A DNA stretch of 64,000 nucleotides from Mycobacterium kubicae (GTDB lineage Bacteria > Actinomycetota > Actinomycetes > Mycobacteriales > Mycobacteriaceae): positions 2,604,001-2,668,000 of the forward strand of contig NZ_CP065047.1 of assembly GCF_015689175.1 (NCBI RefSeq). The letters run 5' to 3'. A program made the position numbers and the translations under genes. Each line of letters opens with the position of its first letter. Within the stretch, counting starts at the first letter, position 1. The notes below the pieces were generated by a model that was not told where the DNA came from, searched no databases, and was given only the letters and a program-made list of their open reading frames with translations. Of this stretch, positions 1 through 13,737 are shown in pieces.

Positions 1-1
1 C

Positions 2-952
2 GTCCGGCAGCTGCACACCAGCGCCAAGGTCAACAGCCGCCACCTGGTCCTGCCGATCGAGACCTATCCCACGCTGACCGACTTCGGCCGCGCCAACTCC
101 ATCTTCATCGAAAAGGCGGTCGACCTGGGCTGCCAAGCGCTCCTGGGCGCCTTGGAAGAGGCCGGGCTGCAACCCCAGGACCTCGACGTGCTGATCACCA
201 CGACGGTCACCGGATTGGCGGTGCCGTCGCTGGATGCCCGCATCGCCGGAAAGCTCGGTCTGCGACCGGATGTGCGCCGGGTCCCGCTGTTCGGCTTGGG
301 CTGCGTGGCCGGCGCGGCGGGGGTAGGCCGACTGCACGACTACCTGCGCGGCGCGCCGGACGGCATCGCGGCGCTCATTTCGGTCGAGCTGTGTTCGCTG
401 ACCTACCCCGGATACAAACCCTCGGTGGCCGGCCTGGTAGGCAGCGCGCTGTTCGCCGACGGAGCCGCCGCCGTGGTGGCCGTCGGCGAGCGTCGCGCCG
501 AGCAGATCGACGCGCGCGGACCCGCCATCATCGACTCGCGCAGCAATCTCTATCCCGACTCGCTGCGCACCATGGGCTACGACGTCGGCGCCGCCGGATT
601 CGAACTGGTCCTGTCCAAGGACCTGGCCCAAGTCGTCCGGCAATATCTGGCCGACGACATCAACGGCTTCCTGTCCGTGCACGGCCTGACCACCGACGAC
701 GTCGGCGCGTGGGTCACCCATCCCGGCGGCCCCAAGATCATCGAAGCGATCACCGAGAGCCTTGACTTGCCCCCGGACGCATTGGAATTGACCTGGCGCT
801 CGTTGAGCGAGATCGGCAACCTGTCGTCGGCGTCGGTGCTGCACGTGCTGCGCGACACCCTTGCCAAACCACCACCGAGCGGCAGCCCGGGACTGATGAT
901 CGCGATGGGCCCCGGATTCTGTTCCGAGCTTGTGTTGCTGCGCTGGCCCTGA
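2..952 (+). CDS. pks10: Type III polyketide synthase, chalcone synthase-like (5' end outside window)
   Basis: Partial gene. The reading frame is open from base 2 and the true start lies upstream of the window. It encodes a type III polyketide synthase, which condenses a CoA or ACP starter with malonyl-type extenders and cyclises the product on one active site. The catalytic Cys is in FGLGCVAGA (Cys codon 302-304), the His in VTHPGGPK and the Asn in EIGNLSSAS, so all three catalytic residues are present. The C-terminus [13 protein letters not shown] is typical. It is a close paralogue of the complete type III gene at 16962-18023. It sits 66 bp upstream of a modular PKS on the same strand. The name follows position relative to the M. 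tuberculosis cluster and is less certain than the family. Confidence 0.9.
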   Translation, partial: VRQLHTSAKVNSRHLVLPIETYPTLTDFGRANSIFIEKAVDLGCQALLGALEEAGLQPQDLDVLITTTVTGLAVPSLDARIAGKLGLRPDVRRVPLFGLGCVAGAAGVGRLHDYLRGAPDGIAALISVELCSLTYPGYKPSVAGLVGSALFADGAAAVVAVGERRAEQIDARGPAIIDSRSNLYPDSLRTMGYDVGAAGFELVLSKDLAQVVRQYLADDINGFLSVHGLTTDDVGAWVTHPGGPKIIEAITESLDLPPDALELTWRSLSEIGNLSSASVLHVLRDTLAKPPPSGSPGLMIAMGPGFCSELVLLRWP

Positions 953-1018
953 TGTGCCGCAGGCAACGCCGAGGCATCCGTTGCCGGTTCGGTTGAGCAG
1001 TACGAGAGGCTGGGTTGG

Positions 1019-4000
1019 ATGAACAGCACTCAAGACGAACTGGTCAGGGCGCTGCGGGCAACGCTGAAGGAAAACGAGCGGCTCAAGCGTGAAAACCGCG
1101 AATTCCTGGCGCGAACCGACATCGCGATCGTCGGCATGGGGTGCCGCTACCCTGGTGGCGTCGATTCACCCGACGCGCTGTGGGAGATGGTCGCGACCGG
1201 CCGCGACGTCGTCTCCGAGTTCCCCGCTGACCGCGGCTGGGAGCTGGCGAATCTGTTCGACTCCGACCCCGACGCGATCGGTAAGTCATACGCCAGGGCC
1301 GGCGGATTCCTGGCTGACGTAGCCGGTTTCGACAACACCTTCTTCGGCATCGCACCCAGCGAAGCGCTGGCAATGGATCCACAACAGCGGCTGCTGCTGG
1401 AGGTGGCGTGGGAAGCGTTGGAGCGCAGCGCAATTGACCCGCTGCGCCTGAAGGGCTCGCCAGCGGGCGTATTCACCGGAATTTTCCACGGCTCCTACGG
1501 TGGTCAGGGCAGAATGCCCGGTGATCTGGAGCGCTACGGGCTGCGCGGTTCGACGCTCAGTGTGGCGTCCGGACGAGTGGCCTACGTGCTCGGGTTGGAA
1601 GGCCCCGCGGTGTCGGTGGACACCGCGTGCTCGTCGTCGTTGGTGGCGTTGCACTTGGCGGTTCAGTCCTTGCGGTCGGGTGAATGTGACCTGGCGTTGG
1701 CCTGCGGCGTGACGGTCATGGCCACCCCGGCGTTCTTCGTCGACTTCAGCCGGCAGCGGGCGGTGTCTGCCGACGGGCGGTGTAAGGCGTACGCGGGCGC
1801 GGCCGACGGAACCGGGTTCGCCGAGGGTGTGGGTGTTTTGGTGGTGGAGCGGTTGACCGATGCCCAGCGGTTGGGGCATCCGGTGTTGGCTGTGGTGCGC
1901 GGGACGGCGGTCAACCAGGACGGTGCCTCCAACGGCTTGGCCACGCCCAATGGTCCGGCGCAGCAGCGGGTGATTCGGGCGGCGCTGGCCGGTGCGCGGT
2001 TGGGTCCGGCGGACGTCGACGTGGTGGAAGGGCATGGCACCGGCACCACGTTGGGGGATCCCATTGAGGCCCAAGCGCTTTTGGCGACGTACGGGCAAAG
2101 CCGTCCGGCGGACCGGCCCCTGTGGTTGGGGTCGATCAAATCCAACATGGGCCATACCTCGGCGGCGGCCGGGGTGGCCGGGGTGATCAAAATGGTGCAG
2201 GCGATACGGCATGGCCTGCTGCCGCAGACCTTGCACGTGGACGTGCCCACGCCGCATGTGGATTGGTCGGCGGGCGCGGTGTCATTGCTCACCGAGCCAC
2301 GTCCGTGGCCGGCGGTGGATCGGCTGCGGCGGGCGGGCGTGTCGTCATTCGGCATCAGCGGCACCAACGCACACGTCATCATCGAACAGGCCCCCACTGA
2401 CACCAATGACGTTGTCCGGCAGCATAGCCCAGTGCACAACGCCGTGCCGTGGGTGGTGTCGGGTCGATCGGCCGACGCGCTGGCCCGCCAGGCCGCACGG
2501 TTACGGGCCTGGGTCGGTGAGCGTCCCGAGCTTGAATCTGCCGATGTGGGGTGGTCACTGGTCACCACCCGCTCGGTGTTTGAGCACCGGGCCGTGGTGG
2601 TGGGCAGCGACCGGGACCAGCTGCTGGCCGGCTTGGCCTCGTTGGCCGCCGGCGAGCCGGGTAACGGGGTGGTGGTCGGTCGCGCGCGCTCGGCCGGCAA
2701 GACCGTGTTCGTGTTTCCGGGACAGGGCTCGCAGTGGATCGGGATGGGCGCCGAATTACTCGATGCGGCACCCGTCTTCGCCGAGCAGATGCAGCGGTGC
2801 GGCAAAGCGCTCGGGGAGTACGTGGACTGGTCACTGCTCGATGTGATCCGGGGCGCGCCCGGCGCACCGAGTCTGGACCGGGTCGATGTGGTGCAACCGG
2901 TCCTGTGGGCGGTCATGGTGTCGCTGGCCGAGCTGTGGCGCTCGATGGGTGTGCGTCCCGACGCTGTGATCGGGCATTCGCAAGGAGAGATCGCGGCCGC
3001 CTACGTGGCCGGTGCGCTGTCGCTGGAAGACGCCGCGCGGGTGGTCGCGCTGCGCAGCCGGCTCCTGGTGCGGTTGTCGGGTGCCGGTGGCATGGTGTCG
3101 CTGGCCTGCCCGGAGCGCCAGGCGTTGCAGCTGATTACTCAGTGGGGCGATCGAGTGAATATTGCTGCGATCAACGGTGTTTCGGCGGTCGCGGTCGCGG
3201 GCGACGTCACCGCCTTGGCCGAACTGGTGCAGCGCTGCGAGGCAGACAACATCCGCGCCCGCTGGATCGACGTGGACTACGCATCGCATTCGGCGCAGGT
3301 GGACGCGATTCGTGCGCCCCTGACCGAGGCGCTGGCCGGCCTTGCGCCGCGGCCTTCACCGATCACGTTCGTCTCCACCGTTACCGGGGCTCCCATGGGC
3401 ACCGCCGGATTGGATGCCAACTACTGGTTCCGCAGCATCCGGCAGCCAGTTCACTTCGAGAGAGCCATTCGCTACGCCCGTGACGGCGGGTATCGCGTGT
3501 ACATCGAATGCAGTGCGCACCCGGTATTGATCGCCGGCATCGAAGAGACCCTGGCCGGCGCGGCGAGCGGTGGCGCCGGGGAGCCCGTCGTCATCCCTAC
3601 CCTGGGCCGCCACGATGGTGGGCTGCAACGATTCTGGTCATCGGTCGGGCAAGCTCATGTCACCGGTGTGCCAGTGGACTGGCCGGCCGCATACGCCGGT
3701 CTTGGCGCACAGCGCGTCGAGTTGCCCACCTACGGCTTTGCGCGCCAACGGTTCTGGCTGGTTGAGGAGCGTTCCGCCGATGTCAGCGGTGTGGGGTTGT
3801 CGCAGGCGCACCATCCGCTGTTGGGCGCGTTGGTGGAGCGGCCCGACGACGGCGGGCTGGTGCTGACGGGCCGGCTCTCGGTGAGCGCGCACGCCTGGTT
3901 GGCCGATCATGCGGTGTCCGGGGTGGCACTGTTTCCGGCTGCCGGGTTCGTGGAATTGGCGCTGCGGGCCGGCGATGAGGTCGGCTGCCGCGCGGTCGAG

Positions 4001-7000
4001 GAATTGACGATGGTGACGCCGCTGGTGTTGCCCAGCGGCGGCGCCCGGATACAGGTTGTGCTCGATGCGGCGACCGAGACGGGCACCCGCGCGGTATCAG
4101 TGTATTCGTCTGCGGCTCAGCAAGATTCGGGATGGACATTGCACGCCCAAGGCCTCCTGGCCGGGCCCGCGGTGCCCGCCGCCGCCGACTTGTCGGTGTG
4201 GCCGCCGGCAGGTGCCCAGCCGGTGGACATCGCCGACGCCTACGGCGTGCTGGCGGCGCGCGGCTACGAGTACGGGATGGCGTTTCGCGGCCTGCGCGCG
4301 GTATGGCGCCGGGAGAGCGAAGTGTTCGCGGAGGTGGCAATACCCGAGGGCCTCGCGGTCGGCGGTTTCGGTATCCATCCCGCGGTGCTGGACGCAGCCT
4401 TGCACGCCTGGGTGGCGACCGAACCGGAGCCGCAGACGGTGTTGCCGTTTTCGTGGCAGGGAGTCAGCCTCCACGCGGCGGAAGCCTCGCGGGCTCGGGT
4501 GCGGTTGGCCCCGGCGGGCACGGATGCGGTCTCGGTGGAACTCGCCGACGGATCGGGTCTTCCGGTGCTGACGGTGCGGCAACTGACCGTTCGCCCGGTA
4601 ACCGCGCAGACGCTGTCGGCCGCGGCTACCGGCGTCGCCGGGCTGTTCGAGGTCGCCTGGTCACCGGCGCCGTCGCCGGACACCGCGAGTGGCGGTCCCG
4701 TTAAGCAATGGAACGTCAGCGCCGCGCGCGACGGGGCGCTGCGCTCGGTCTATCAGGCTGTGCACGAGGCGCTGACTGCGGTGCAGTCGTGGCTGCGCAG
4801 CGACGACGCCGGGGTGATGGCGATCGTCACGCGGGGGGCGGTGGCGCTCGGCGGCGAAGACATCACCGATCTTGCGGGTGCGGCGGTATGGGGCCTGGTG
4901 CGCTCGGCGCAAGCCGAGCACCCCGGTCGGCTCATGCTGGTCGATTCAGACGGATCGGTGGATCTGGCGTCGGTTTTGGGTTGCGGTGAGCCGGCGTTGG
5001 CCGTGCGTTGCGGTGTGCCCTACGCGGCGCGGTTGGTCGCCACGAAGGCGTTGCTCGACCTGCCGGCCGGTTCCGCTAATTGGCGGCTCGCCGTCGGCGG
5101 CGGCGGGACCCTCGAGGACGTGGTGGTGGCCCGATCCGCTCGGGTCGCGTTGGCGGCCGGGCAGGTACGGGTGTCGGTGTCGGCGGTGGGCGTCAACTTC
5201 CGGGATGTCCTGGTTGCGTTGGGGATGTACCCCGGTGGCGGTGAGTTGGGCGTGGAAGGTGGCGGCGTAGTCGTCGAGGTAGGGCCCGCGGTCGACGGGC
5301 TGGTCGTGGGTGACGCGGTCATGGGGCTGCTCGGGGTGGTCGGCTCTGAGGCGGTCGTCGATCAGCGGTTGGTGACCAGGGTGCCGGCAGGATGGTCGTT
5401 GGTGCAGGCCGCCGGGGTGCCGGTGGTCTACCTGACGGCGATGTACGGCTTGTCGATGCTGGGGGAATTGCGGGCCGGGGAGAAGGTGTTGGTGCACGCC
5501 GCCACGGGCGGAGTGGGCATGGCCGCCGTCGCGCTGGCTCGGCACTGGGGGGCGGAGGTGTTCGCCACGGCCAGTCGTCCCAAGTGGGACACGTTGCGCG
5601 CGATGGGGTTTGACGAAGACCACATCGCCGACTCGCGGACGTGTGAGTTCGAGGAGAAGTTCGGCGCGGTCGCCGGCAGGGTCGATGTGGTGCTCAACTC
5701 CTTGGCGGGGGAATTCGTCGACGCCTCGCTGCGCTTGGTGGGCCCGGGTGGCCGATTCGTCGAGATGGGCAAGACCGACATCCGTGATCCGCAGTGGGTG
5801 GCGGCCCACCATGACGGAGTGCGGTATCAGGCGTTCGACTTGATCGATGCTGGGCCGCAACGCATCGCGTCGATGTTGGCCGAGATCGTCGGGTTGTCGG
5901 AAGCCGGTGTGCTGGCCCCGCTCCCGGTGACGACGTTCGATGTGCGGTGTGCGCGGGAGGCTTATCGCTATGTCAGTCAGGCCCGTCATGTCGGCAAGGT
6001 CGTCCTGACCGTCCCGGCGGCCCCGGACGATCAGGTCAGCAGTGGGGCCGGCGCGGGACTGGCCGGCGGTACGGTGCTCATCACCGGGGGGACCGGGATG
6101 GCCGGCGCGGCGGTGGCCCGTCACTTGGTGCAGCGGTACGGCGTTGCCGGCGTCGTGCTGGTGAGTCGCAGTGGCAGGCAGGCCGAGGGTGCCGAGCAGT
6201 TGGTGGCGCAACTCAGTCAGGACAGCGCGGCAGTGCAGGTGGTCACCTGCGATGTGGCGGATCGTGAGGCGGTTACGAACCTGGTGGCGAGTCTGCCGGA
6301 TCTGCGTGGTGTCTTTCATGCCGCCGGCGTATTGGACGACGCGGTGATCACCGGGTTGACGGCCGAGCAGGTCGACGCGGTGTTGCGCGCCAAGGTGGAC
6401 GGCGCGTGGCATCTGCACACAGCGACCGCGCACCTGAATCTCTCGGCATTCGTGCTGTTTTCATCGATGGCGGGTGTTGTGGGCACCCCCGGTCAGGCAA
6501 ATTACGCGGCAGCCAACGCGTTCCTGGACGGGTTGGCAGTTCATCGGCGCTCGCAGGGACTGGCCGGACTTTCGGTGGCCTGGGGACTGTGGGAGCAGGC
6601 GTCGGCGATGACCCGCCACCTGGGTGAGCGGGATAAAGCCCGGATGGTGCAAATCGGTTTGGCGCCGTTGACGACCGAGCAGGCGCTGCGACTGTTGGAC
6701 ACCGCTCTGCTAACCGACCGTCCGATGCTGGTGGCCGCTCGGGTGGACACGGCGGCGCTGGCCAGCAGCGGTACGCCGGTTCCACCGCTGCTGCACAACG
6801 TGGTCACCGGTCCGGTGCGGCGGGTCATCGACCAGATCGAACCCGATACCTCGAAGACGGTGTTGGCCTCTCGACTGCAGGGAATGCGGCCAGAGCAGCG
6901 GCAGCGCGAATTGGTGGAGCTGATATGCAGCCATGCGGCGACCGTGCTCGGGCACTCCAGCGTCACCGACGTCAACGCCCGCTTCCAAGAGTTGGGGTTC

Positions 7001-7363
7001 GACTCCCTGACCGCCGTTGAACTGCGTAACCGGCTTAAAACTGCCACCGGACTGACGCTTTCGCCCACGTTGATCTTCGACTATCCGACTCCGGTGGCGC
7101 TGGCTGATCTGCTGGACACGCGGTTGGCCGCCACCCCCGGCGACCAAGCCGAGCAGCGCGCGCGGGGCGACGACATTGCCCGCGAACTCGAAGCGCTGCT
7201 CAACCGCCCCGACTGGGACCCGGAGGAAAAGGCGAAGTTGTCCGCTCGTATCCAAAGCCTGTTGATCGACCTTGATCCATACCCAGACTCGCTTGACGAT
7301 GACCTCGAAACAGCAAGTGAAAGTGAGCTTTTCGCGATCATCGACGAAGAGCTGGGCAACTGA
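1019..7363 (+). CDS. pks7: Modular type I polyketide synthase, KS-AT-DH-ER-KR-ACP
   Basis: One full reducing module of 2114 aa. Residues 1-35 form a docking coil ([19 protein letters not shown]). The KS has DTACSSS with Cys204, plus VEGHGTGT and SNMGHTS. The AT has GHSQG with Ser654 and a YASH motif at 754-757, the usual signature for methylmalonyl-CoA. The DH has His964 in [10 protein letters not shown] and an LDAALH second motif. The ER has [12 protein letters not shown] near 1490. The KR has ITGGTGMAG near 1690, an LDD motif and Tyr1829. The ACP has GFDSL with Ser1996. The C-terminus [13 protein letters not shown] resembles a class 1a docking helix. All catalytic residues look intact, so a fully reduced alpha-methyl unit is predicted. 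The stop overlaps the next start by 1 nt (TGATG). The length is close to the M. tuberculosis protein as I recall it. Confidence 0.95.
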   Translation: MNSTQDELVRALRATLKENERLKRENREFLARTDIAIVGMGCRYPGGVDSPDALWEMVATGRDVVSEFPADRGWELANLFDSDPDAIGKSYARAGGFLADVAGFDNTFFGIAPSEALAMDPQQRLLLEVAWEALERSAIDPLRLKGSPAGVFTGIFHGSYGGQGRMPGDLERYGLRGSTLSVASGRVAYVLGLEGPAVSVDTACSSSLVALHLAVQSLRSGECDLALACGVTVMATPAFFVDFSRQRAVSADGRCKAYAGAADGTGFAEGVGVLVVERLTDAQRLGHPVLAVVRGTAVNQDGASNGLATPNGPAQQRVIRAALAGARLGPADVDVVEGHGTGTTLGDPIEAQALLATYGQSRPADRPLWLGSIKSNMGHTSAAAGVAGVIKMVQAIRHGLLPQTLHVDVPTPHVDWSAGAVSLLTEPRPWPAVDRLRRAGVSSFGISGTNAHVIIEQAPTDTNDVVRQHSPVHNAVPWVVSGRSADALARQAARLRAWVGERPELESADVGWSLVTTRSVFEHRAVVVGSDRDQLLAGLASLAAGEPGNGVVVGRARSAGKTVFVFPGQGSQWIGMGAELLDAAPVFAEQMQRCGKALGEYVDWSLLDVIRGAPGAPSLDRVDVVQPVLWAVMVSLAELWRSMGVRPDAVIGHSQGEIAAAYVAGALSLEDAARVVALRSRLLVRLSGAGGMVSLACPERQALQLITQWGDRVNIAAINGVSAVAVAGDVTALAELVQRCEADNIRARWIDVDYASHSAQVDAIRAPLTEALAGLAPRPSPITFVSTVTGAPMGTAGLDANYWFRSIRQPVHFERAIRYARDGGYRVYIECSAHPVLIAGIEETLAGAASGGAGEPVVIPTLGRHDGGLQRFWSSVGQAHVTGVPVDWPAAYAGLGAQRVELPTYGFARQRFWLVEERSADVSGVGLSQAHHPLLGALVERPDDGGLVLTGRLSVSAHAWLADHAVSGVALFPAAGFVELALRAGDEVGCRAVEELTMVTPLVLPSGGARIQVVLDAATETGTRAVSVYSSAAQQDSGWTLHAQGLLAGPAVPAAADLSVWPPAGAQPVDIADAYGVLAARGYEYGMAFRGLRAVWRRESEVFAEVAIPEGLAVGGFGIHPAVLDAALHAWVATEPEPQTVLPFSWQGVSLHAAEASRARVRLAPAGTDAVSVELADGSGLPVLTVRQLTVRPVTAQTLSAAATGVAGLFEVAWSPAPSPDTASGGPVKQWNVSAARDGALRSVYQAVHEALTAVQSWLRSDDAGVMAIVTRGAVALGGEDITDLAGAAVWGLVRSAQAEHPGRLMLVDSDGSVDLASVLGCGEPALAVRCGVPYAARLVATKALLDLPAGSANWRLAVGGGGTLEDVVVARSARVALAAGQVRVSVSAVGVNFRDVLVALGMYPGGGELGVEGGGVVVEVGPAVDGLVVGDAVMGLLGVVGSEAVVDQRLVTRVPAGWSLVQAAGVPVVYLTAMYGLSMLGELRAGEKVLVHAATGGVGMAAVALARHWGAEVFATASRPKWDTLRAMGFDEDHIADSRTCEFEEKFGAVAGRVDVVLNSLAGEFVDASLRLVGPGGRFVEMGKTDIRDPQWVAAHHDGVRYQAFDLIDAGPQRIASMLAEIVGLSEAGVLAPLPVTTFDVRCAREAYRYVSQARHVGKVVLTVPAAPDDQVSSGAGAGLAGGTVLITGGTGMAGAAVARHLVQRYGVAGVVLVSRSGRQAEGAEQLVAQLSQDSAAVQVVTCDVADREAVTNLVASLPDLRGVFHAAGVLDDAVITGLTAEQVDAVLRAKVDGAWHLHTATAHLNLSAFVLFSSMAGVVGTPGQANYAAANAFLDGLAVHRRSQGLAGLSVAWGLWEQASAMTRHLGERDKARMVQIGLAPLTTEQALRLLDTALLTDRPMLVAARVDTAALASSGTPVPPLLHNVVTGPVRRVIDQIEPDTSKTVLASRLQGMRPEQRQRELVELICSHAATVLGHSSVTDVNARFQELGFDSLTAVELRNRLKTATGLTLSPTLIFDYPTPVALADLLDTRLAATPGDQAEQRARGDDIARELEALLNRPDWDPEEKAKLSARIQSLLIDLDPYPDSLDDDLETASESELFAIIDEELGN

Positions 7364-10300
7364 TGACCCGACCAGGAGCGCCGATGCCGGGCGAAGCCAA
7401 GCATGTCGATTACCTCAAGCGCCTCACCGCCGATCTTCGGCGGTCTCGTCGCCAGCTTGCGGATCTGGAAGCGCGGCTCACCGAGCCGGTGGCGGTGGTC
7501 GGAATGGGCTGCCGTTATCCCGGTGGCATCGACTCACCGGAAGCGCTGTGGCAGCTGGTCATTGACGGCCGCGATGCGGTGTCGGCGTTTCCCGACGACC
7601 GAGGCTGGGATGTGGACTCGCTCTATGATCCCGATCCTGATGCGCCGGGAAAGATGTATACCCGCCGCGGTCAATTCTTGAGTGACGCTGGTGATTTCGA
7701 TGCCGGGTTTTTCGGGATCGGACCGAGCGAGGCGCTGGCGATGGATCCTCAACAGCGGCTGTTGCTGGAAGTGTCGTGGGAGGCGCTGGAGCGCGCGGGC
7801 ATTGACCCGACGACGTTGCGCGGTTCGGCGACGGGCGTGTTCGCCGGGGTCATTCACGCCGGCTACGGCGGCTGGGTGAAAGGCGAGTTGGAAGGCTACG
7901 GGTTGACCGGCTCGACGTTGAGTGTGGCCTCAGGACGCATAGCCTACGTGCTCGGACTGGAAGGCCCGGCCGTGTCGGTGGACACGGCCTGCTCGTCGTC
8001 GTTGGTGGCGCTGCATCTGGCCGCGCAGGCATTGCGATCCGGGGAATGCGATCTGGCGCTGGCCGGAGGCACCACGGTGATGGCTACCCCGGCGGCGTTC
8101 GTGGAGTTCAGCCGGCAGCGGGCGTTGGCCCCGGACGGGCGGTGCAAGGCCTACGCCGGCGCCGCCGACGGGACGGCATGGTCAGAGGGCGCCGGCATGC
8201 TCGTGGTCGAACGGTTGGCCGATGCTCAGCGGTTAGGGCATCCGGTGCTGGCCCTGGTGCGTGGGACGGCGGTGAACCAGGACGGTGCCTCCAATGGCTT
8301 GACCGCCCCGAATGGTCCCGCCCAGCAGCGGGTGATCCGGGCGGCGCTGGCCAATGGACAGCTGGGCACCGCTGACGTCGACGTGGTGGAAGGGCATGGC
8401 ACCGGCACCACGTTGGGGGATCCCATTGAGGCTCAAGCGCTTTTGGCGACGTACGGTCAAGGCCGTCCGGCCGAGCGGCCTCTGTGGTTGGGGTCGATCA
8501 AATCCAACATCGGCCACACGTCGGCGGCGGCGGGGGTGGCGGGGCTGATCAAAATGGTGCAGGCGATGCACCATGGCCTGCTGCCGCAGACCCTGCACTT
8601 GGATGAGCCGACACCGCATGTGGATTGGTCGGCCGGGGCGGTGTCGTTGCTCACCGAGGCGCGGCCGTGGCCGGTCGTGGATCGGCCGCGCCGGGCGGCG
8701 GTGTCGTCATTCGGCATCAGCGGCACCAACGCGCACGTCATCATCGAACAACCCGCCGCGGCGGAACCCGTTGCCGCTCACAGCTCTACCCGTGCCCCGG
8801 CGGTGCCGTGGGTGGTATCCGCCCGGTCGGGCGAGGCGCTGGCCGCGCAGGCCGCGCGACTGCTGCACTGGGTGCGCGAGCGTCCCGAGCTTGATCCCGT
8901 CGACGTCGGGTGGTCACTGGCGGCGACGCGATCGGTATTCGACCACCGGGCCGTGGTGGTGGGCCAGGGCCGTGAGGAACTCATGGCCGAGTTGTCCAGG
9001 GTGGCCGCAGGCGAACCGAATCCCGATGTGGCGGTGGGCCGGGCCCGGTCGACGGGCAAGACCGTCTTCGTCTTCCCCGGGCAGGGCGCGCAGTGGGTCG
9101 GCATGGGGGCGCAGCTGTACGCGCAGGTGCCGTCGTTCGCGACAGCGTTCGACGAGGTAGCCGACGTGTTGGACCGCCACCTGCGCCTACCGCTGCGCCG
9201 CGTGCTGTGGGACGGTGCGCAAGAGCAGTTGACCAGCACCGAATTCGCCCAGCCGGCGCTGTTCGCGGTGGCAGTCGCGCTCGCAAACATGTTGCAGCGC
9301 TGGGGCATTACCCCTGACTTCGTGGTCGGCCATTCGGTGGGCGAGATCGCGGCCGCGCATGTGGCCGGGGTGTTGTCACTGTCGGATGCCGCTGGTTTGG
9401 TCGCGGCGCGGGGCAGATTGATGGCCAAGCTGCCGGCCGGTGGCGTGATGGTCGCAGTGGAAGCCACTGAGCGGGAAGTCTTGCCGTTGCTCGCCGATGG
9501 CGCCGCCATCGCGGCGATCAATGCGCCGCGGTCGGTGGTGATCTCCGGCACCGAGGCGGCGGTCAACGCCGCAGCGGCCGAACTCGCACGCCAAGGCCGT
9601 CGCGTGCAGCGACTGGCCGTGTCGCACGCGTTTCATTCGCCGTTGATGGACCCCATGCTCGGCGACTTCACGCGGATGACCTCCGGCATCGAAGTCAGCG
9701 AACCACGAATCCCGTTGTTGTCGAACGTCACCGGCCGACTGGCCGAACCGGGCTACGGCTCGGGGCGGTACTGGGTGGACCACGTGCGGCGTCCGGTCCG
9801 GTTCGCCGACGGCGTGCAGTCCCTGGCGCAAGCCGGTGCCACCCGGTTCCTCGAGGTCGGCCCGAGCGGTGGATTGACGGCACTGATCGAAGCATCCCTG
9901 CCGACCCAGGAGACGGTGTGCGCGGTGGCGGTGCGTCGGGATCGTCCGGAACTGCCGGGTTTGCTTCAGGCGTTGGCGCGCCTGTTCTCCGCCGGTATGC
10001 CAGTGCAATGGTCAGCGGTGTTCGAATCAGGCGGGCGGCGAGTGGACTTGCCCACCTACGCATTCCAGCGACGCCGATTCTGGTTGCCGCTGGGCGCGAC
10101 GGGATCTCCGGATATCAGCGGCATGGGTCTGGCGGAAGCGCAGCACGGCCTTCTCAGGGCGGTGGTCGAACAACCGGAGTCCGGCGGCGTGGTGATGGTG
10201 GGCCGGCTGTCGGTCCCCGAGCAGAAGTGGCTTGGCGACCACATGATCGGCGGCTCCGTGCTGTTCGCCGGCGCGGCGTTCGTGGAGTTGGCGTTGCGGG

Positions 10301-13300
10301 CCGCCGACGAGGTCGGTTGTGACGCGGTTGAGGAGTTGACGGTGCTGGCACCACTGGTGTTGCCGCCGACCAGTCGCGTGCAGTTGCAGGTCACGGTGGG
10401 TGCGGCAGACGAGTCGGCTCAGCGTCCGGTAGCGGTGTATTCCCGGGTGGCCGAGCCGGATTCGCAATGGACATTGCACGCCCAAGGGGTGCTCGGAGCC
10501 AAGTCCGTCACTCCAGCGGTCGAGCTCTCCGAGTGGCCACCGGCTGGTGCCAACCAGGTCGACGTCGCGGATGCCTATGGCCGGTTCTCAACCCGGGGCT
10601 ACGCGTACGGCCAGTCGTTCCGCGGGCTGACGGCCATGTGGCGGCGAGAGTCGGAAATCTTCGCCGAGGTTGCGGTGCCCGACGATGCGGGCCTGACACT
10701 CAACGGCTTCGGAATTCATCCGGTGATCCTGGATTCGGCGTTACATGCCCTGGGGATGGACCAGGGGATGGACCAGGGGATGGACGATGCGCAGGAGACC
10801 ACGGTGTTGCCTTTCGCATGGCAAGGGGTTTCCTTGCACGCCAGCGGGGCGTCCCGCGTGCGGGTGCGACTCGCCCCGGCAGGGGACGGCGCCGTGTCAG
10901 TCGAGCTGGCCGACCCGGCCGGGGTACCGGTGCTGTCGGTGCGGACCTTGGTGATGCGTGCGGTATCGGCCAAGCAGTTGTCCGCCGCCGCCGCTGGCGA
11001 CGCCAGTCGCGGTCTGCTGGAGGTGGCCTGGATGCCCGTGGCGTTGGCCGCGGCCGACCGCGACGACAATGCCGTGATATGCCCATCGCAACCAGGCGTG
11101 GATGTGAAGTCGGTGTACTCGGCCACCCATCAAGCCCTGGCAGAGCTACAGGCGTGGCTGTCTGAGGAGCATCCCGAGAAGATGGTGATGCTCACGCACG
11201 GGTCGATCGGCTTGACCGGTGACGATGTCACCGATTTGGCCGGAGCCGCGGTATGGGGACTGGTGCGTTCGGCCCAGGCGGAGCATCCGGATCGAATCAT
11301 GCTGGTCGACACCGATGACTCCATTCCTGTTAGGGACGTAGTCGGTTGCGGTGAAACACAATTGGTCATCCGCTCCGGTGTCGCACACGGAGCCCGCCTG
11401 GTGCCCGTCACCCCGCAACCGATGCTGCAAGTGCCGCAAAGCCCGTGGCGGTTGGTCGCGAGCGGCGACGGAACCTTGGACGAGCTGGCATTGGTGCCGG
11501 CGGAAAGCGTGGAGCTGGCCCCCGGGCAGGTGCGGGTTGCTGTCACCGCGATGGGCGTGAACTTCCGCGACGTTCTGGTGGCGTTGGGCATGTATCCCGG
11601 TGCTGCGTCGGTGGGTGCCGAGGGTTCGGGAATCATCACCGAAGTCGGCCCGGAAGTGGGCGGATTCGCCATCGGTGACGCGGTCATGGGGCTGCTCGGC
11701 GTGGCCGGCTCGGAGGCGGTGGTGGACGTCCGGATGGTCACCAAGGTGCCGGCAGGTTGGTCCATGACCGAAGCCGCGGGCATTCCCGTCGTGTTCTTGA
11801 CGGCTTACTACGCCTTGCGCGTCCTGGCGCAGGTGCAGCCGGGGGAGTCGGTGCTGGTGCACGCCGCCGCGGGTGGGGTGGGCATGGCAGCGGTACAACT
11901 GGCCCGGCACTACGGGCTGGAGGTGTTCGTGACCGCCAGTCGCTCTAAGTGGGACACGTTGCGAGCGATGGGATTTGACGACACCCATATCGCCGATTCG
12001 CGCACCTGTGCCTTCGAGGACAAGTTCTGGTTGGCGACCGACGGCCGCGGTGTCGATGTGGTGCTCAATTCGCTGGCCGGAGAGTTCATCGACGCGTCCC
12101 TGCGGCTGCTGCCCCGCGGTGGTCGTTTCCTCGAGATGGGCAAGACCGATCTGCGTGACGCAGAGGTCATCGCCCAGGCTCATCCCGGGGTGCGGTATCG
12201 GGCGTTCGATCTGATGGAGGCCGGCCCGCAGCACATCGAGCAAATGCTCGCAGAGCTGATCGAACTGTTCGAAGTGGGTGTGCTGCACCGACTTCCGACC
12301 AAGTCCTGGGACGTACGCCAGGCACCGGAGGCCTACCGGTTCTTGAGTCAGGCCCGCCACGTCGGCAAGGTGGTATTGACCATGCCGAATGCGTGGGCGA
12401 GCGGCACGGTGCTGATCACCGGCGGCACCGGAATGGCCGGTGCGGCGCTGGCGCGTCACCTGGTGCAGCGATATGGCGTGCGCCGTCTGGTGTTGCTCAG
12501 CCGTCGTGGCCCGTTGGCGGACGGGATTTCGGAGTTGATCGCCGAATTGGCTTCGGCGGGCGGTCAAGTGGAGGCGGTGGCTTGCGATGTGGCCGACCGC
12601 GACGCGTTGGCAGGCGTGGTTGCGAAGCTGCCGGATCTCAGCGCGGTGTTCTACGCATCCGGCGTGCTCGACGATGCGGTGCTCACCGGCTTGACCCCCG
12701 AGCAGGTCGACGTGGTGTTGCGTGCCAAAGTCGATGGGGCCTGGGCGTTACACGAGCTCACCGCGGACCGGAACCTGTCGGCGTTCGTCATGTTCTCCTC
12801 CCTGGCCGGGATGGTGGGCGCGCCGGGTCAGGGAAATTACGCCGCGGCAAACGCCTTCTTGGACGGCTTGGCGGCGTATCGGCGTGCGCGCGGCTTGCCG
12901 GGATTGTCGGTCGCGTGGGGCTTGTGGGAGCAGGAGTCCGCGATGACGCGGCACCTGAGCGAGCGGGATCTGACCCGCATGACACGGGTTGGCCTGGCGC
13001 CGTTGCCCACTGACCAAGCCCTGGGGCTGTTGGATACGGCATTGGTGTCCGACCGGGCGTCGGTGGTGGGCGCGCGGCTGGATCGCTCCGCCCTCGCCGG
13101 TGCCGGCGGCGCCGTGCCGCCGCTGTTCAGCCGGTTGGTCAGCGGTTCGGCGCGGCGGGCCAGTGCGGCCTCCGGACCGGTGGCCTCGACATCGGCGGTC
13201 GCCTCCCGCCTGCGTGGCATGACCCTCGAGCAACGCCGCCGCGAACTCACCGAGCTGGTGTGCAGCAACGCCGCCGTCGTGCTCGGGGACGCGCGCAGCG

Positions 13301-13737
13301 CAGACATCAAGGCCGACGACGCATTCCAAGACCTGGGGTTCGACTCGTTGACCGCGGTGGAGTTGCGCAACAGGATCAAGGCCGCGACCGGGCTCACCAT
13401 GACACCGACCCTGATCTTCGACTTCCCGACCCCGGCCGCGTTGGCCGAGCACCTCGACGCCCAGTTGGCCAGCGCTCCCGTCGCCGCCGGAGCGGAACCA
13501 AACCTGTTGGCCCGCTTCAACGAGATCACAAGAGAACTGCAGACCCTGCTCGACCAGCCCGACTGGAAGCCCGACGACAAGCCACACCTGAGCGCACGCC
13601 TGCAGACGATCGTGACCGGCCTGACCGTGCCGGCGCCGCTGCCTGACGAGCCTGTCGAGCCTGTCGTTGATGACGACATCACCACAGCCACCGACAGCCA
13701 ACTGTTCGCCATCCTCGACGAGGATTTCGGCCCGTAG
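7363..13737 (+). CDS. pks8: Modular type I polyketide synthase, KS-AT-DH-ER-KR-ACP (Pks8 and Pks17 as one protein)
   Basis: A 2124-aa reducing module. The N-terminal coil (about residues 17-45, [17 protein letters not shown]) looks like a class 1a docking domain. The KS has DTACSSS with Cys210. The AT has GHSVG with Ser658 and HAFH at 755-758, the usual malonyl-CoA signature. In the DH the motif is [10 protein letters not shown] (His960), so the final Pro of HxxxGxxxxP is Ala969; the second motif LDSALH is present. The ER has [12 protein letters not shown], the KR has ITGGTGMAG with Tyr1826, and the ACP has GFDSL with Ser1995. The C-terminus [13 protein letters not shown] is docking-like. In M. 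tuberculosis, as I recall, this protein is split into pks8 and pks17; here it is one uninterrupted frame. A 12-bp tandem repeat lies inside the DH region. Confidence 0.94.
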   Translation: MTRPGAPMPGEAKHVDYLKRLTADLRRSRRQLADLEARLTEPVAVVGMGCRYPGGIDSPEALWQLVIDGRDAVSAFPDDRGWDVDSLYDPDPDAPGKMYTRRGQFLSDAGDFDAGFFGIGPSEALAMDPQQRLLLEVSWEALERAGIDPTTLRGSATGVFAGVIHAGYGGWVKGELEGYGLTGSTLSVASGRIAYVLGLEGPAVSVDTACSSSLVALHLAAQALRSGECDLALAGGTTVMATPAAFVEFSRQRALAPDGRCKAYAGAADGTAWSEGAGMLVVERLADAQRLGHPVLALVRGTAVNQDGASNGLTAPNGPAQQRVIRAALANGQLGTADVDVVEGHGTGTTLGDPIEAQALLATYGQGRPAERPLWLGSIKSNIGHTSAAAGVAGLIKMVQAMHHGLLPQTLHLDEPTPHVDWSAGAVSLLTEARPWPVVDRPRRAAVSSFGISGTNAHVIIEQPAAAEPVAAHSSTRAPAVPWVVSARSGEALAAQAARLLHWVRERPELDPVDVGWSLAATRSVFDHRAVVVGQGREELMAELSRVAAGEPNPDVAVGRARSTGKTVFVFPGQGAQWVGMGAQLYAQVPSFATAFDEVADVLDRHLRLPLRRVLWDGAQEQLTSTEFAQPALFAVAVALANMLQRWGITPDFVVGHSVGEIAAAHVAGVLSLSDAAGLVAARGRLMAKLPAGGVMVAVEATEREVLPLLADGAAIAAINAPRSVVISGTEAAVNAAAAELARQGRRVQRLAVSHAFHSPLMDPMLGDFTRMTSGIEVSEPRIPLLSNVTGRLAEPGYGSGRYWVDHVRRPVRFADGVQSLAQAGATRFLEVGPSGGLTALIEASLPTQETVCAVAVRRDRPELPGLLQALARLFSAGMPVQWSAVFESGGRRVDLPTYAFQRRRFWLPLGATGSPDISGMGLAEAQHGLLRAVVEQPESGGVVMVGRLSVPEQKWLGDHMIGGSVLFAGAAFVELALRAADEVGCDAVEELTVLAPLVLPPTSRVQLQVTVGAADESAQRPVAVYSRVAEPDSQWTLHAQGVLGAKSVTPAVELSEWPPAGANQVDVADAYGRFSTRGYAYGQSFRGLTAMWRRESEIFAEVAVPDDAGLTLNGFGIHPVILDSALHALGMDQGMDQGMDDAQETTVLPFAWQGVSLHASGASRVRVRLAPAGDGAVSVELADPAGVPVLSVRTLVMRAVSAKQLSAAAAGDASRGLLEVAWMPVALAAADRDDNAVICPSQPGVDVKSVYSATHQALAELQAWLSEEHPEKMVMLTHGSIGLTGDDVTDLAGAAVWGLVRSAQAEHPDRIMLVDTDDSIPVRDVVGCGETQLVIRSGVAHGARLVPVTPQPMLQVPQSPWRLVASGDGTLDELALVPAESVELAPGQVRVAVTAMGVNFRDVLVALGMYPGAASVGAEGSGIITEVGPEVGGFAIGDAVMGLLGVAGSEAVVDVRMVTKVPAGWSMTEAAGIPVVFLTAYYALRVLAQVQPGESVLVHAAAGGVGMAAVQLARHYGLEVFVTASRSKWDTLRAMGFDDTHIADSRTCAFEDKFWLATDGRGVDVVLNSLAGEFIDASLRLLPRGGRFLEMGKTDLRDAEVIAQAHPGVRYRAFDLMEAGPQHIEQMLAELIELFEVGVLHRLPTKSWDVRQAPEAYRFLSQARHVGKVVLTMPNAWASGTVLITGGTGMAGAALARHLVQRYGVRRLVLLSRRGPLADGISELIAELASAGGQVEAVACDVADRDALAGVVAKLPDLSAVFYASGVLDDAVLTGLTPEQVDVVLRAKVDGAWALHELTADRNLSAFVMFSSLAGMVGAPGQGNYAAANAFLDGLAAYRRARGLPGLSVAWGLWEQESAMTRHLSERDLTRMTRVGLAPLPTDQALGLLDTALVSDRASVVGARLDRSALAGAGGAVPPLFSRLVSGSARRASAASGPVASTSAVASRLRGMTLEQRRRELTELVCSNAAVVLGDARSADIKADDAFQDLGFDSLTAVELRNRIKAATGLTMTPTLIFDFPTPAALAEHLDAQLASAPVAAGAEPNLLARFNEITRELQTLLDQPDWKPDDKPHLSARLQTIVTGLTVPAPLPDEPVEPVVDDDITTATDSQLFAILDEDFGP
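10752..10785 (+). repeat. In-frame 12-bp tandem repeat in the DH domain
   Basis: The unit ggggatggacca is present 2.8 times without mismatch and encodes [12 protein letters not shown]. It lies directly after the LDSALH motif of the DH domain. The period is a multiple of three, so copy-number change would keep the frame. The other module at 1019-7363 has no such insert at this place. Confidence 0.9.
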
